DNA from: Piscinibacter caeni
Lineage (GTDB): Bacteria > Pseudomonadota > Gammaproteobacteria > Burkholderiales > Burkholderiaceae_C
Reading direction: 5' to 3'
DNA length: 56,815 nucleotides
Assembly: GCA_003265685.1 (NCBI GenBank)
Contig: KZ836119.1
Location: 1 to 56,815 of the forward strand
Shown: positions 34,701 through 41,749 of the stretch, in pieces
How the letters are laid out: each line of letters starts with the position of its first letter
How positions within the stretch are numbered: the stretch's first letter is position 1
Notes under the pieces: generated by a model
The model's database searches: none
What the model was told of the DNA's origin: nothing
What the model saw: only the letters and a program-made list of their open reading frames with translations
Program-made: the position numbers and the translations under genes

Positions 34701-36798
34701 CGATGTCCACGGCAAGGCGGTGCGATTGAAGAGAGGGCACGCGGGCACGCGCTTCGAATACGACGACCGCAACCAGCTCGTCCGACGTGTCTACCTCGAC
34801 CCCGACGAGCACGCGACGCTGATCGCCGACGGCTATGCCGAGCTGAGGTACGCCTACGACGAGAACGGGAAGCGCACTTCCGAACGCTATTTCGACGCGG
34901 ACGGGAACATGGCGTGGGCCGCCACTGGCTTCGTCGGCGTCGACTTCGAGCGCGACACCTGCGGACAGGAGACCGAACGGCGCTTCGTCGGTCCGGACGG
35001 CCGGCCCGTGACCATCGCGGACGGACATTCGGGTGAGCGAAACACCTATGACCGCCTGGGGCGTGCCGTGATGCTGCAGTACACCGACGCTTCGGGGAGG
35101 CCGACCGCACATGCCGACGGCGTTGCCGGCTGGCGTGACTCGCTCGATCGATTCGGCAACATCGTGGAGCGGCGCTACTTCGGAACCGACGGTCGACCGG
35201 TCGCCGACGTCCAGGGCAAGGCCGGATGGAGGCAGGTGTTCGACCGCTGGGGAAACGTCACGCGGGAGGACTCGATCGATCTGTCCGGGCGCCTCGTCGC
35301 CACGGAGGGTGAGGCGGGATATCGCTACGCCAGCACGGTCTGGGTTCGCGACCCGCTGGGCCATGCAGTCGAAGAGGCGTACTTCGGCATGCGGGGCGAG
35401 CCCGTCTACCTGCGCGAAGGCTATGCACGGCGCAGGTTGACCCGCGACGAACTCGGCAGGCTCGTGCAGGACTCCTACCTTGGTGCCGAGTGCCAAGCAG
35501 TGCAGACGGACAGCGGCTTTCACCGCGTGCGCTACCGCCTCGACGAACGTGGCCGGACCATCGGCGAGGAGTATTTCGATCCGCAGGGGGCACCGGTGAA
35601 AACGATCAACGGATCCCACCGCGTCGAGTTCACGACCGACGTGCACGGGCGCGAACTCGGTCGGCGTCACTACGACGCGGCGAATCGCCCGGTGGCTGGG
35701 GGACCGGGCTGGCACGAGATGCGGGTCGAGTTAGATGCGCTGGGGCGGGAGGTTCACCGCTCGTACTGGGACAGCCATGGCAAGGCCGACCTGTCCGCCG
35801 ATGCCACGCACCACGCAGTGCATCAACGGCTGGACCAACATGGGCGCGTCGTCGAGCGGCGCTACGTCGACCGCCGGCAGCGCCCGACCGCCGGGCCGGA
35901 GGGCGTGTCGGTCGTGCAGTTCCGCCACGACAAGAGCGGACGCCTGGTCGAACAGATCTATCGCGGACCCGACGGCCGGCTGATGCAAGGCGACGGGCGA
36001 TTCGCCCGCAAGACGGTCACGCACGACAGGCTGGGCCGAACGATCGCCGAGTCCTACTTCGGCACCGACGGCCGGTTGCGCACAGATGAATTCGCGCGCG
36101 CCGAGTTCAGCTATGGCACGCGGACGCTGACCGAGCGCAGGTACCGCGCCAATGGCCTGCCATCGGCGGGTGCGGGGACGTTTGCCGCCCGCATCACGCG
36201 ACTCGACGCCTCGGGTCAGGAAGTCGAATCCACGTGGTTCGACGCCCACGGTCGCCCCACGCCTGGGCGGGACAACTACTGGGCACGCTTGACGCATGCC
36301 TACGATGAACGAGGACGCGAAGTCGAACTGAGTGGCTTCTCAAGCGACCCGTGGTCGCCGACCGGGCTGGCCTTGCAGGTCACGCGCCGGTCCCGATTCG
36401 ACCAGTACGGCCACGCCGTCGAGATGCGCTGGCTGGGCCCGACTGGCGAACCCGTCGAATGGAACGACGTGGCGCGCGAGTTGCAGCGATTCGATTGGAG
36501 GGGCCAGATCGTCGAGGCGCATCGCTATGGCCTCGATGGCATGCCGGTGCACGTTCCCGACCCGACAGCCGCCAATGCCGCCATCGAACGAAGCACCTAC
36601 GACGAACGAGGCCATCTGGTGCTGCGCCGCTACTTCGACGCTCAAGGGCAGCTCATGGCGGTGCGCACTGCGGTTGGCTACTGCGCCGCCGTTCGTTGGC
36701 ATCCGGACGCCCGCGGCCAGTCGCCTCGGCCCGAGGGCGACTGTCTCGATGCCCGCATGCGTCCTGCCGACGCGGACACTGGCGCCCCCGTGGACTGA
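31717..36798 (+). CDS. nSTAND1 ATPase with membrane helix and long RHS/YD-like repeat domain
   Basis: 1,693 residues from ATG 31717. Residues ~7-400 are an nSTAND1 ATPase: PYPGLRPFREEEAEIFFGRD, Walker A GPSGCGKSS (~50-58), Walker B LLLVDQFEEIF (Asp ~149), DQLPLLQHALMRMW and the closing DIGHESLIRQW. Residues ~460-540 are a charged coiled coil, and ~544-564 one membrane helix. From ~690 to ~1655 run nearly thirty imperfect repeats of about 32 residues with consensus x-R-x-x-Y-D-x-x-G-R-x-x-x-E-x-Y-F-D-x-x-G-R-P-V, ending near GY/GW before the next unit. Related proteins carry WD40 or TPR repeats here. There is no RHS core or toxin tip, so the repeats are probably a ligand-binding surface. Likely inner-membrane anchored, partnering the TIR protein 3 nt upstream. 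The side of the membrane holding the repeats is undecided. Confidence 0.9.
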   Translation: MTDEVHSARRPYPGLRPFREEEAEIFFGRDAQTNELLTRLARQRFIAVTGPSGCGKSSLVIAGMIPALRSGLAVDAGSNWRVCPMRPGRSPMRALATALATREIVGAQHLDAANPDRIEAALRFGPRGLVDVLRESTVLGGASVLLLVDQFEEIFRFRERISQDEADAFVHLLLATAGQTALPVYVVITMRSDYLGDCTVFQGLPQAINDGQYLTPRLTRDECAQAIQGPARVFGGDVEAGLLNALLNDFGPDPDQLPLLQHALMRMWQRKADACAVTHPGQPVLLERADYAQRLGEALDRHADEVLHTLTNDEQWLAQVLFRRLTERAPGRRDTRAPALLGEVAAVAGLEPARAVAALAPVIDAFRREGCNFIVASPPELGTETLLDIGHESLIRQWKTLSGWVEAEAESAAVYVRLADAARRHARNQAALLWEPDLQHALQWQAQEHPGEAWAARYRSREEPADAAGEEFRRVEAYLEASRRAWDDAQERKRQREEDARRRDIDEARRQAEADAARADAQRAHAELNLERAQKVAAARRRRNVALAGLAALLALAVLGLWGRNELYGWMLTPAQETYADFHSVRGVPRGIGPALTAEQISRRAVSYQITKKCRRVPGRFGQWLERIDDRLGTNFSTAAGACPQERIVEMRAINASGELTTAHRAELSALGGSDDAARPARKGVRWQYLYDDLGRIAYEVELDRKGRLVRSLVYSPADQGSAPSQRTRQLLDEGGFPLPPTGDMCASTETVEFASPEGYEWRYRYKDRFGEPAPGRDHVPVQELRRDERGFLLEVVSLDFRGGNGELVPIDDAMGNASVRYSDFDRFGQGRRVEYRGADGELVEMKGVAAYLRAFDAVGNQTEELALDAGGRPATGSEGWHRRAIEYGAKGTITRETFWAVDGSAAAQRDRCHEMRWTYDDAGRRIGGACSGIDGRPGGLDAPTWRIEYDGDGNTSAWSYWDAAGRQPVLGREGWHRLVRKHDDRGNLVIETYLDVHGKAVRLKRGHAGTRFEYDDRNQLVRRVYLDPDEHATLIADGYAELRYAYDENGKRTSERYFDADGNMAWAATGFVGVDFERDTCGQETERRFVGPDGRPVTIADGHSGERNTYDRLGRAVMLQYTDASGRPTAHADGVAGWRDSLDRFGNIVERRYFGTDGRPVADVQGKAGWRQVFDRWGNVTREDSIDLSGRLVATEGEAGYRYASTVWVRDPLGHAVEEAYFGMRGEPVYLREGYARRRLTRDELGRLVQDSYLGAECQAVQTDSGFHRVRYRLDERGRTIGEEYFDPQGAPVKTINGSHRVEFTTDVHGRELGRRHYDAANRPVAGGPGWHEMRVELDALGREVHRSYWDSHGKADLSADATHHAVHQRLDQHGRVVERRYVDRRQRPTAGPEGVSVVQFRHDKSGRLVEQIYRGPDGRLMQGDGRFARKTVTHDRLGRTIAESYFGTDGRLRTDEFARAEFSYGTRTLTERRYRANGLPSAGAGTFAARITRLDASGQEVESTWFDAHGRPTPGRDNYWARLTHAYDERGREVELSGFSSDPWSPTGLALQVTRRSRFDQYGHAVEMRWLGPTGEPVEWNDVARELQRFDWRGQIVEAHRYGLDGMPVHVPDPTAANAAIERSTYDERGHLVLRRYFDAQGQLMAVRTAVGYCAAVRWHPDARGQSPRPEGDCLDARMRPADADTGAPVD
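33781..36675 (+). repeat. Coding tandem repeats (~32 codons each, RHS/YD-like)
   Basis: Degenerate in-frame repeats of about 96 bp inside the nSTAND gene. Representative units are FEYDDRNQLVRRVYLD, YAYDENGKRTSERYFD, NTYDRLGRAVMLQYTD, YRLDERGRTIGEEYFD and STYDERGHLVLRRYFD. Units are similar in protein but well diverged in DNA, so I see no recent expansion. The first units (~689-800) and the one near 36100 (FSYGTRTLTERRY) are the most irregular. Count is 27-30 depending on how these are scored. Confidence 0.85.
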
Positions 36799-36849
36799 CA
36801 CGCGCGCGGCGCGAAACGCGGCCATTCGCCGGCGGGCTGCTCAGCCACG

Positions 36850-38034
36850 TCAATCCGTCGCCGGATACACCCCCACCAGCGCCTTCTCGCGCCGCCAGCC
36901 GCGCCAGAAGCTGCGCCAGTCGAGCGGCCGGAAGCCGCGTGCGCGGTTGGCTGCACCGATCTCGAACAGCCAGCGGTACTGGCGCATCAGGTCGCGCCAG
37001 GCGGCGAGCAGCGGCGTGCGGCGGTCCCAGATGTGCGTGCTCTCGGCGCCGGCGCCGTTCACCTCGACGATGGTGAAGGCCTCGCCGCGCCGCACCGCCT
37101 CGAAGTCGGCGAAGCGGATGTCGAAGCGGCCGAAGTGGAACTCCGGCAGGCTGCGTGCGATCGCCTCGAAGCGCGCCTCCATCGCCGGCGTCACGAAGGC
37201 CGTGCCGTCGCGGAAGATCGCGCCGCGGCTGTGGCTGCCGGCGAACGCGAGGCGGATCGCCTCGCCCGCGGCGGGCACGCTGTCCAGCCGTGCCGCATGG
37301 CGACCCAGGTACAGGTGCGGCACGCGCCCGGCGCGCGGGTCGGCCAGGATCAGCTCGCGCAGCGTGCGCCGGCCGTCGCCGTGCACGTAGGGGAAGTACT
37401 TCAGCGTCAGCGAGACGATGCGCCCGCGCGCCTCGCCCGGCCGGCGCACGTAGAACACGCCGGCCTCGCCCTCGTGCGGCACGTAGCGCTGCAGCAGCAG
37501 CCGCGCGCCGCGCGGGAAGGCCGCGAGGTAGGCACGCAGCGCCGCCTCGTCGCGCAATAGCTTGACGCCCGCGCCGCGGCAGCCGAGGTCGGGCTTGCCG
37601 ACCACCGGCAGCGCCAGGCCGGCCGCGTGCAGCCGGTCGAGCGCGTCGGCGGTCTCGCCGTCCAGCGTCGAGCCGGCCACGGCCTGCTCGGCCAGCGTCG
37701 GCCGGTCGAGTGCGATGAACGGGGCCACCCAGGCCGGTGCATGGCGCAGCGCCAGCGCGAGGATCTGCGCCTTCGATTCGCCGACAAAACCACCGCCCGG
37801 GAACGAGGGGTTGGCCACCGTCGGCAGCAGCACGCCGCGGTGGCGCAGCATCAGCCAGGCCGCGTACAGCGCCACCGGTGGGTAGAACGCCCACATGGGC
37901 CAGAACTCGTAGAAGCTCAGCGGGTCGCCCTCGGTGTCCAGCGGCGGCATGCCCTGGTGCGGGCGCGGCACGGGGGTGGCGGCGGAGGCGGCGGTGGGCG
38001 GGGGCGCTGCACGCAGCGCGACGACGGTGGTCAT
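36850..38034 (-). CDS. ATP-grasp domain protein (carboxylate-amine/thiol ligase-like)
   Basis: 394 residues from ATG 38034, which overlaps the DedA stop by 4 nt. After a polar N-terminus a Trp/Tyr-rich hydrophobic segment (PMWAFYPPVALYAAWLML) may sit in or on the membrane. The rest is an ATP-grasp fold: VVGKPDLGCRGAGVKLL is the nucleotide-binding lysine strand, RLLLQRYVPHEGEAGVFYVR the substrate part, and FDIRFADFE...FTIVEVNGAGAESTHIWD the metal-binding Glu/Asn end, as in D-Ala-D-Ala ligase. It should activate a carboxylate with ATP and join it to an amine or thiol. It is the last gene of a six-gene operon and converges with the nSTAND gene across 51 bp. The substrate is unknown. Confidence 0.87.
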   Translation of the reverse strand: MTTVVALRAAPPPTAASAATPVPRPHQGMPPLDTEGDPLSFYEFWPMWAFYPPVALYAAWLMLRHRGVLLPTVANPSFPGGGFVGESKAQILALALRHAPAWVAPFIALDRPTLAEQAVAGSTLDGETADALDRLHAAGLALPVVGKPDLGCRGAGVKLLRDEAALRAYLAAFPRGARLLLQRYVPHEGEAGVFYVRRPGEARGRIVSLTLKYFPYVHGDGRRTLRELILADPRAGRVPHLYLGRHAARLDSVPAAGEAIRLAFAGSHSRGAIFRDGTAFVTPAMEARFEAIARSLPEFHFGRFDIRFADFEAVRRGEAFTIVEVNGAGAESTHIWDRRTPLLAAWRDLMRQYRWLFEIGAANRARGFRPLDWRSFWRGWRREKALVGVYPATD

Positions 38035-38627
38035 GGTGTTCCTCCTCGACGACGATCGGCCAGCGCCCGCCAGACCGGCACGGCCAGCGCGAGCACGACC
38101 AGCGGCAGCGCCACCGCCAGCGGCGCGGGCAGCGGCAGCCAGCGCATCAGCGCAGACCCGGCGGCGGCGCCGAAGGCGAGCAGCCCGGCCGTCCACAGCG
38201 CCACCGCCAGCAGCACCCAGGCGGTGAAGGGCAGCAGCGGGATGCGCAGCCAGCCGCAGGCGGTGTAGGTGACGAGGCGCAGGCCAGGGATCACCCGCGC
38301 CAGCAGCACCGCCGAGGGCAGGCGCTGCTGCAGCCGCGCACGCCAGGGCCGTGCCCGCTCGCCGCCCCAGCGGCGCTGCAGCGCCGGCCAGCGCAGCGCG
38401 GCGGCGCCGGCGGCATAGAGCAGCAGGTCGCCCGCGGCGATGCCGCCGGCCACCGCGGCGAAGGCGGCGCTCCACGACAGCAGCCCCTGCGCGGCCACCG
38501 CCGCGCCGGCGGCGATCGCCAGGTCCTCGACCAGCAGGGTGGTCAGCGCGAGCGCGAGCATCACGACCCCCGGCTCGGCCATGCCGGCCAGCGCGGCCTG
38601 CCAGTGCGCGGCCCAGTCGCTCAGCAT
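38031..38627 (-). CDS. DedA family membrane protein
   Basis: 198 residues, about five membrane segments. DedA/SNARE-associated features are visible: the N-terminal re-entrant acidic motif LLVEDLAIAAGAAVAAQG, GGIAAGDLLLYAAG, and the conserved Arg/Gly/Pro motif VLLARVIPGLRLVTYTACG. DedA proteins are proposed lipid (undecaprenyl-phosphate or phospholipid) translocases of the inner membrane. The ATG overlaps the hydrolase end by 7 nt, and the stop overlaps the ATP-grasp start by 4 nt, so translation of all three is coupled. Confidence 0.88.
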   Translation of the reverse strand: MLSDWAAHWQAALAGMAEPGVVMLALALTTLLVEDLAIAAGAAVAAQGLLSWSAAFAAVAGGIAAGDLLLYAAGAAALRWPALQRRWGGERARPWRARLQQRLPSAVLLARVIPGLRLVTYTACGWLRIPLLPFTAWVLLAVALWTAGLLAFGAAAGSALMRWLPLPAPLAVALPLVVLALAVPVWRALADRRRGGTP

Positions 38628-39433
38628 GCCGACCTCACCGCGGCCTCGATCGCCGCGCGCACACGCTCGCTCGCGTTCCAGGGCAGGAAGTGGTTGGCCC
38701 CGGGCAGCAGCTGGGTGTCGATGCAGCGCGCGCCGGTCAGTCGGCGGCGCAGGTAGTCGACGTTGGCCACCGGCACCAGCGCATCGGCCGTGCCGTGCAG
38801 GATGCGCACCGGCGCCGTGATGCGCGGCAGCAGCACGCCGAGTTCCACCAGCTCGGGCTGCAGCGCCAGCAGCTCGGCGTTGGCGTTTCGGATCGCGCGC
38901 GGCAGCAGCGCCCGAACCGGCGGCCAGGCGCCGAGCGGCTGCAGCGGGTGGATCTTCTCCAGCGCCGGGTCGAGCGAGGCCGCCACCAGCACCAGCGCCA
39001 GCACCTCGCGCGGGTGCTCGGCCGCCACGCGCGCGACGATCGCGCCGCCCAGCGAATGGCCGACCAGCACCGCGCCGCGGCCGTCGCTCGGCAGCAGGCG
39101 GGCCACCGCCTCGGCCTGCTCGGCGAGCCGCGTGACGGCGCTGTCCGGGCCGCTGCGGCCGAAGCCGGGGCGGTCGAGTGCCACCAGCTCCAGGCCCGGC
39201 GGCGGATCGAGCAGCAGGTCCGACCAGCCGCTCGCCGAACCCGGCGTGCCGTGCACGAGGATGACGCGCGGGCCGTCCGGCGCGCCGGCCACCAGCGCGC
39301 TCACGCCGCCGGGCAGCGTGTGCCGCAGCGCCTCGAGCGCCGCTGCGGGCGCCGCCGGGCGCTGCGGCGCGCAGCCCAGCGTGGCCAGCAGCACCACCAG
39401 CGCGCCGGCGTGGCGTGCGGCCGAAACGCTCAT
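38621..39433 (-). CDS. Alpha/beta hydrolase, predicted lipoprotein
   Basis: 270 residues. The N-terminus ALVVLLATLGCAPQ looks like a lipobox with Cys near residue 21, predicting a lipid-anchored periplasmic enzyme. The hydrolase fold has oxyanion HGTPGS, nucleophile Ser in VLVGHSLGGA, acid Asp in ILHGTADALVP and catalytic His in GANHFLPW. It is an esterase or lipase-like enzyme of unknown substrate. It overlaps the TPR gene upstream by 4 nt and DedA downstream by 7 nt. Confidence 0.9.
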   Translation of the reverse strand: MSVSAARHAGALVVLLATLGCAPQRPAAPAAALEALRHTLPGGVSALVAGAPDGPRVILVHGTPGSASGWSDLLLDPPPGLELVALDRPGFGRSGPDSAVTRLAEQAEAVARLLPSDGRGAVLVGHSLGGAIVARVAAEHPREVLALVLVAASLDPALEKIHPLQPLGAWPPVRALLPRAIRNANAELLALQPELVELGVLLPRITAPVRILHGTADALVPVANVDYLRRRLTGARCIDTQLLPGANHFLPWNASERVRAAIEAAVRSAC

Positions 39434-40641
39434 GCAGCCTCGGCGCGCGGCCGCGGCGCGTTCAGCATCTGGCTGAACCAGCGCTGCTGCGCGGTGCTGC
39501 CGCCCAGCAGGTGCAGCCGCGCCATCAGCGGCTGCAGTTCGCGGCGCGCCTCCTGCCAGCGCTGCTGCGCGTAGGCCACCACGCCGCGCGCGGCGGGCCA
39601 GGCCAGTTCGCGCCAGGCCGGCGCTTCGGAATGCGCGGCCTGCTCGGCCAGCCCGTCCAGCAGTTCGGCCACGCCGGCCTCGTCGCCGGCACGCGCCAGC
39701 GCGTAGGCGAAGTGCAGGTCGAGGAAGGCGTTCTGCCGATCATGGATGCGCGGCCGCACATGCGCGGCCAGGTCCTGCCAGCGCGAGCCGCCGTCCAGCC
39801 CGAGCGCCTCGATGCGCGCCAGCAGCGAGACCGCATTGACCTGGTCCTGCACGTAGGTCTTGCGCACGCCCCAGACACGCGCATCCCACAGCGCCAGCGC
39901 GGCCGCGGCGTCGCCGCGGGCCAGGTGGCACAGCGCCAAATGCCACCACTGGTGCGTGAGCATGAAGCTGGAGCAGCGTTCCCAGGTGGGCGCGAGCGGC
40001 TCGAGCCAGGCGATGCCGGCGGCGGCATCGCCGCGGGCCTCGTGCACATGGGCCACCGCATGCTGGGCCCAGGGGTCGTGCCGATCCAGCGCGACGGCAC
40101 GTTCGCCGATCAGCAGCGCGTCGGCCAGCGCGCCGTTCTGCTCCAGCGCGAAGGCGTGCAGGCCCCAGGCCTGGCCGATCTCCGGCGCGGCGCGCAGCGT
40201 CGCGCTGCTCAGCGCCAGCATGCCGGCGCGCTCGCCCAGGTTGAGCTGGTGCACCTGCGCCAGCTTGGCGTTGAGCAGGTCGCGCGGCCACCGCTGCGCC
40301 AGCTCGAGATGGCGCTGCAGCGCGAGGGCCGGCCGGCCCTCGGCCCAGGCCTCGAGCGCGGCCAGCAGCAGCCGCTCGCGCGCATTGGCGTGGCGTGCCG
40401 CGGCCTGCGCACGCGCCAGCCAGGGCCGCGCGCGCTGCACGCCCTCGGCGGTCTGCAGGAACAGGTACAGCGCCGCGACCAGCGCCTGCGGCAGCGGCGC
40501 GCCGGGTTCGGCCTCGGCCAGCGGCAGGATCGCCGCGGCGCGCTGGCCGTGGCTGAGCACCTCGAAGGCGAAGTCGGACACGGCGGCGGCCACCGCGTCC
40601 GTGCCGGTGCTCAGCGCGAGGCCGAAGCGGTCGTGGTGCAT
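39430..40641 (-). CDS. TTC38-like tetratricopeptide repeat protein
   Basis: 403 residues from ATG 40641; the frame is open further upstream but lacks family likeness. The protein is all helical TPR units. YLFLQTAEGVQRARPWL, HLELAQRWPRDLLNAKLAQ, HAVAHVHEARGDAAAGIAWL, FMLTHQWWHLALCHLARGD and FLDLHFAYALARAGD match the TTC38 family, which is common in bacteria and eukaryotes without a known reaction. No signal peptide is seen, so cytoplasmic. It is coupled to the hydrolase by an ATGA overlap. It probably acts as a scaffold, but the partner is unknown. Confidence 0.85.
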   Translation of the reverse strand: MHHDRFGLALSTGTDAVAAAVSDFAFEVLSHGQRAAAILPLAEAEPGAPLPQALVAALYLFLQTAEGVQRARPWLARAQAAARHANARERLLLAALEAWAEGRPALALQRHLELAQRWPRDLLNAKLAQVHQLNLGERAGMLALSSATLRAAPEIGQAWGLHAFALEQNGALADALLIGERAVALDRHDPWAQHAVAHVHEARGDAAAGIAWLEPLAPTWERCSSFMLTHQWWHLALCHLARGDAAAALALWDARVWGVRKTYVQDQVNAVSLLARIEALGLDGGSRWQDLAAHVRPRIHDRQNAFLDLHFAYALARAGDEAGVAELLDGLAEQAAHSEAPAWRELAWPAARGVVAYAQQRWQEARRELQPLMARLHLLGGSTAQQRWFSQMLNAPRPRAEAA

Positions 40642-40658
40642 CGCGCGGGCCCCGCCGC

Positions 40659-41159
40659 TCAGGCCGCCACGCGCCGGCGGGCTGCGAGCAGGCCGGCCAG
40701 CGCGCCACGGTGCAGCCACAGCAGCCCGGCGGCCGCGAGCCACACGCCGCAGGCCAGCGCGAACAGCTGGCCGCCGTCCAGGCTGCCGTCGGTGTTGCGC
40801 ACCTGCACACCCAGCGGCGTGAACAGGTGGAAGAAGATGGCGCCGCTGATCACGCCCAGCGCGAGCAGCGCACCGAGCGCCGACAGCAGCGCGCGGCCGA
40901 GGAACAGGCCGCCCAGCAGCAGTGCCGAGGCCACCAGTTCGGCGCTGCCGACCACGTACTGGCTGAACGGCCCGCTGCGCGCGAACAGCCCCGGGAAGCC
41001 GAGGCTCGCGCCCCAGGCGTCGAGCGTGCCGAAGATGTACTGCGTCTCGGGCGAGTCGCTGAACTTGAAGAACAGCGACTGCACGAACACGAAGGCGATG
41101 TAGAGCGCGAGCGCGGCGGCGGTCACGCGGCGGGTGCGGTTGGGCTGGTCCATGGCCAT
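40659..41159 (-). CDS. DoxX-like membrane protein
   Basis: 166 residues from ATG 41159; ATG 41153 is the alternative. Four membrane helices in the DoxX/DUF417 manner: AAALALYIAFVFVQSLFFKF, VVGSAELVASALLLGGLFLG, LGALLALGVISGAIFFHLFTPLG and LFALACGVWLAAAGLLWLH (quoted in part). FKFSDSPETQYIF is the typical loop after helix 1. Family members are linked to quinone or sulfur redox at the inner membrane. It lies between the YHS gene (4 nt) and the TPR gene (17 nt) in one operon. Confidence 0.82.
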   Translation of the reverse strand: MAMDQPNRTRRVTAAALALYIAFVFVQSLFFKFSDSPETQYIFGTLDAWGASLGFPGLFARSGPFSQYVVGSAELVASALLLGGLFLGRALLSALGALLALGVISGAIFFHLFTPLGVQVRNTDGSLDGGQLFALACGVWLAAAGLLWLHRGALAGLLAARRRVAA

Positions 41160-41163
41160 CGCC

Positions 41164-41628
41164 TCACTTGCCCAGCACGGCGGGCCAGTTGCGGTCCGCC
41201 TTGACGATGAAGCCCGGGATGTCCTGCTCCCACTTCTTCTGCACCTCGGCGTCGTAGTTGAGGTAGAGCTTGCCGTCCACGAGCTTCCAGTGGCGCGGGT
41301 CGCCCGAGGCGGTGTAGCCCTGCGACACGGCCCAGGCGCAGTAGCCGCCGTACTGCGGTGCGTACTTCTCGGGCGCGGCGGCGAAGCGGTCGCGGTTCTC
41401 TGCGCTGGCGAAGCGCCATTCGGCGCCGTTCCATTCCAGGCTGTAGCGCTTGTCGCCCTTGACCGGCTGCTGCTGCGTGAAATAGGCCACCGCGTCGTAG
41501 CCGTCGACCGCGGTGCGGCTGAAGGTGCCGGTGTAGACCGGGGCGTCCTTGGCCAGCGCCGGGGCGGCCTGCAGCCCGATGGACACCAGCGTGAGCAGGC
41601 CGGCCTGGCGGATGAGTCGCGAAACCAT
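41164..41628 (-). CDS. Secreted YHS domain protein
   Basis: 154 residues from ATG 41628. A Sec signal peptide (MVSRLIRQAGLLTLVSIG, cleavage after ALA near residue 26) is followed by a YHS-type domain: YDAVAYFTQQQPVKG, YSLEWNGAEWRFASAENRD, YAPQYGGYCAWAVSQG and YLNYDAEVQKKWEQD. The YHS fold often binds a metal through Cys and His. Here one Cys (GGYCAWA) is conserved as in the periplasmic subfamily. It is the first gene of the six-gene operon, with the dyad-containing divergent promoter on its 5' side. Confidence 0.9.
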   Translation of the reverse strand: MVSRLIRQAGLLTLVSIGLQAAPALAKDAPVYTGTFSRTAVDGYDAVAYFTQQQPVKGDKRYSLEWNGAEWRFASAENRDRFAAAPEKYAPQYGGYCAWAVSQGYTASGDPRHWKLVDGKLYLNYDAEVQKKWEQDIPGFIVKADRNWPAVLGK

Positions 41629-41672
41629 CGTGGGAACCTCTGCAATCGGATGGGATGCGCCTGCGTCGCGCG

Positions 41673-41708
41673 GCGCGCCGCCGTCCTTACACGGCGGCGC
41701 GCTGTAAG
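41673..41708. promoter_or_regulatory. Dyad/hairpin in the divergent YHS-acyltransferase promoter region
   Basis: Two overlapping symmetries: perfect 12-bp arms GCGCGCCGCCGT (41673-41684) and ACGGCGGCGCGC (41691-41702) around the 6-nt loop CCTTAC, and CTTACA (41686-41691) with TGTAAG (41703-41708) 11 bp apart. The second, TTACA...TGTAA, resembles a dimeric repressor or activator site and stands out in GC-rich DNA. The site is 41-77 bp before the acyltransferase ATG and 45-80 bp before the YHS ATG. Confidence 0.5.
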
Positions 41709-41749
41709 CACGCGGCCGCGCCACGCGACCACGGCCGCAGGAGGACGCC

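Noticed and set aside
33781-36675. RHS-family polymorphic toxin
   Set aside because: The repeats are ~32 residues, not ~20, there is no RHS core-associated motif or C-terminal toxin tip, and the N-terminus is a cytoplasmic STAND ATPase instead of a secretion signal.
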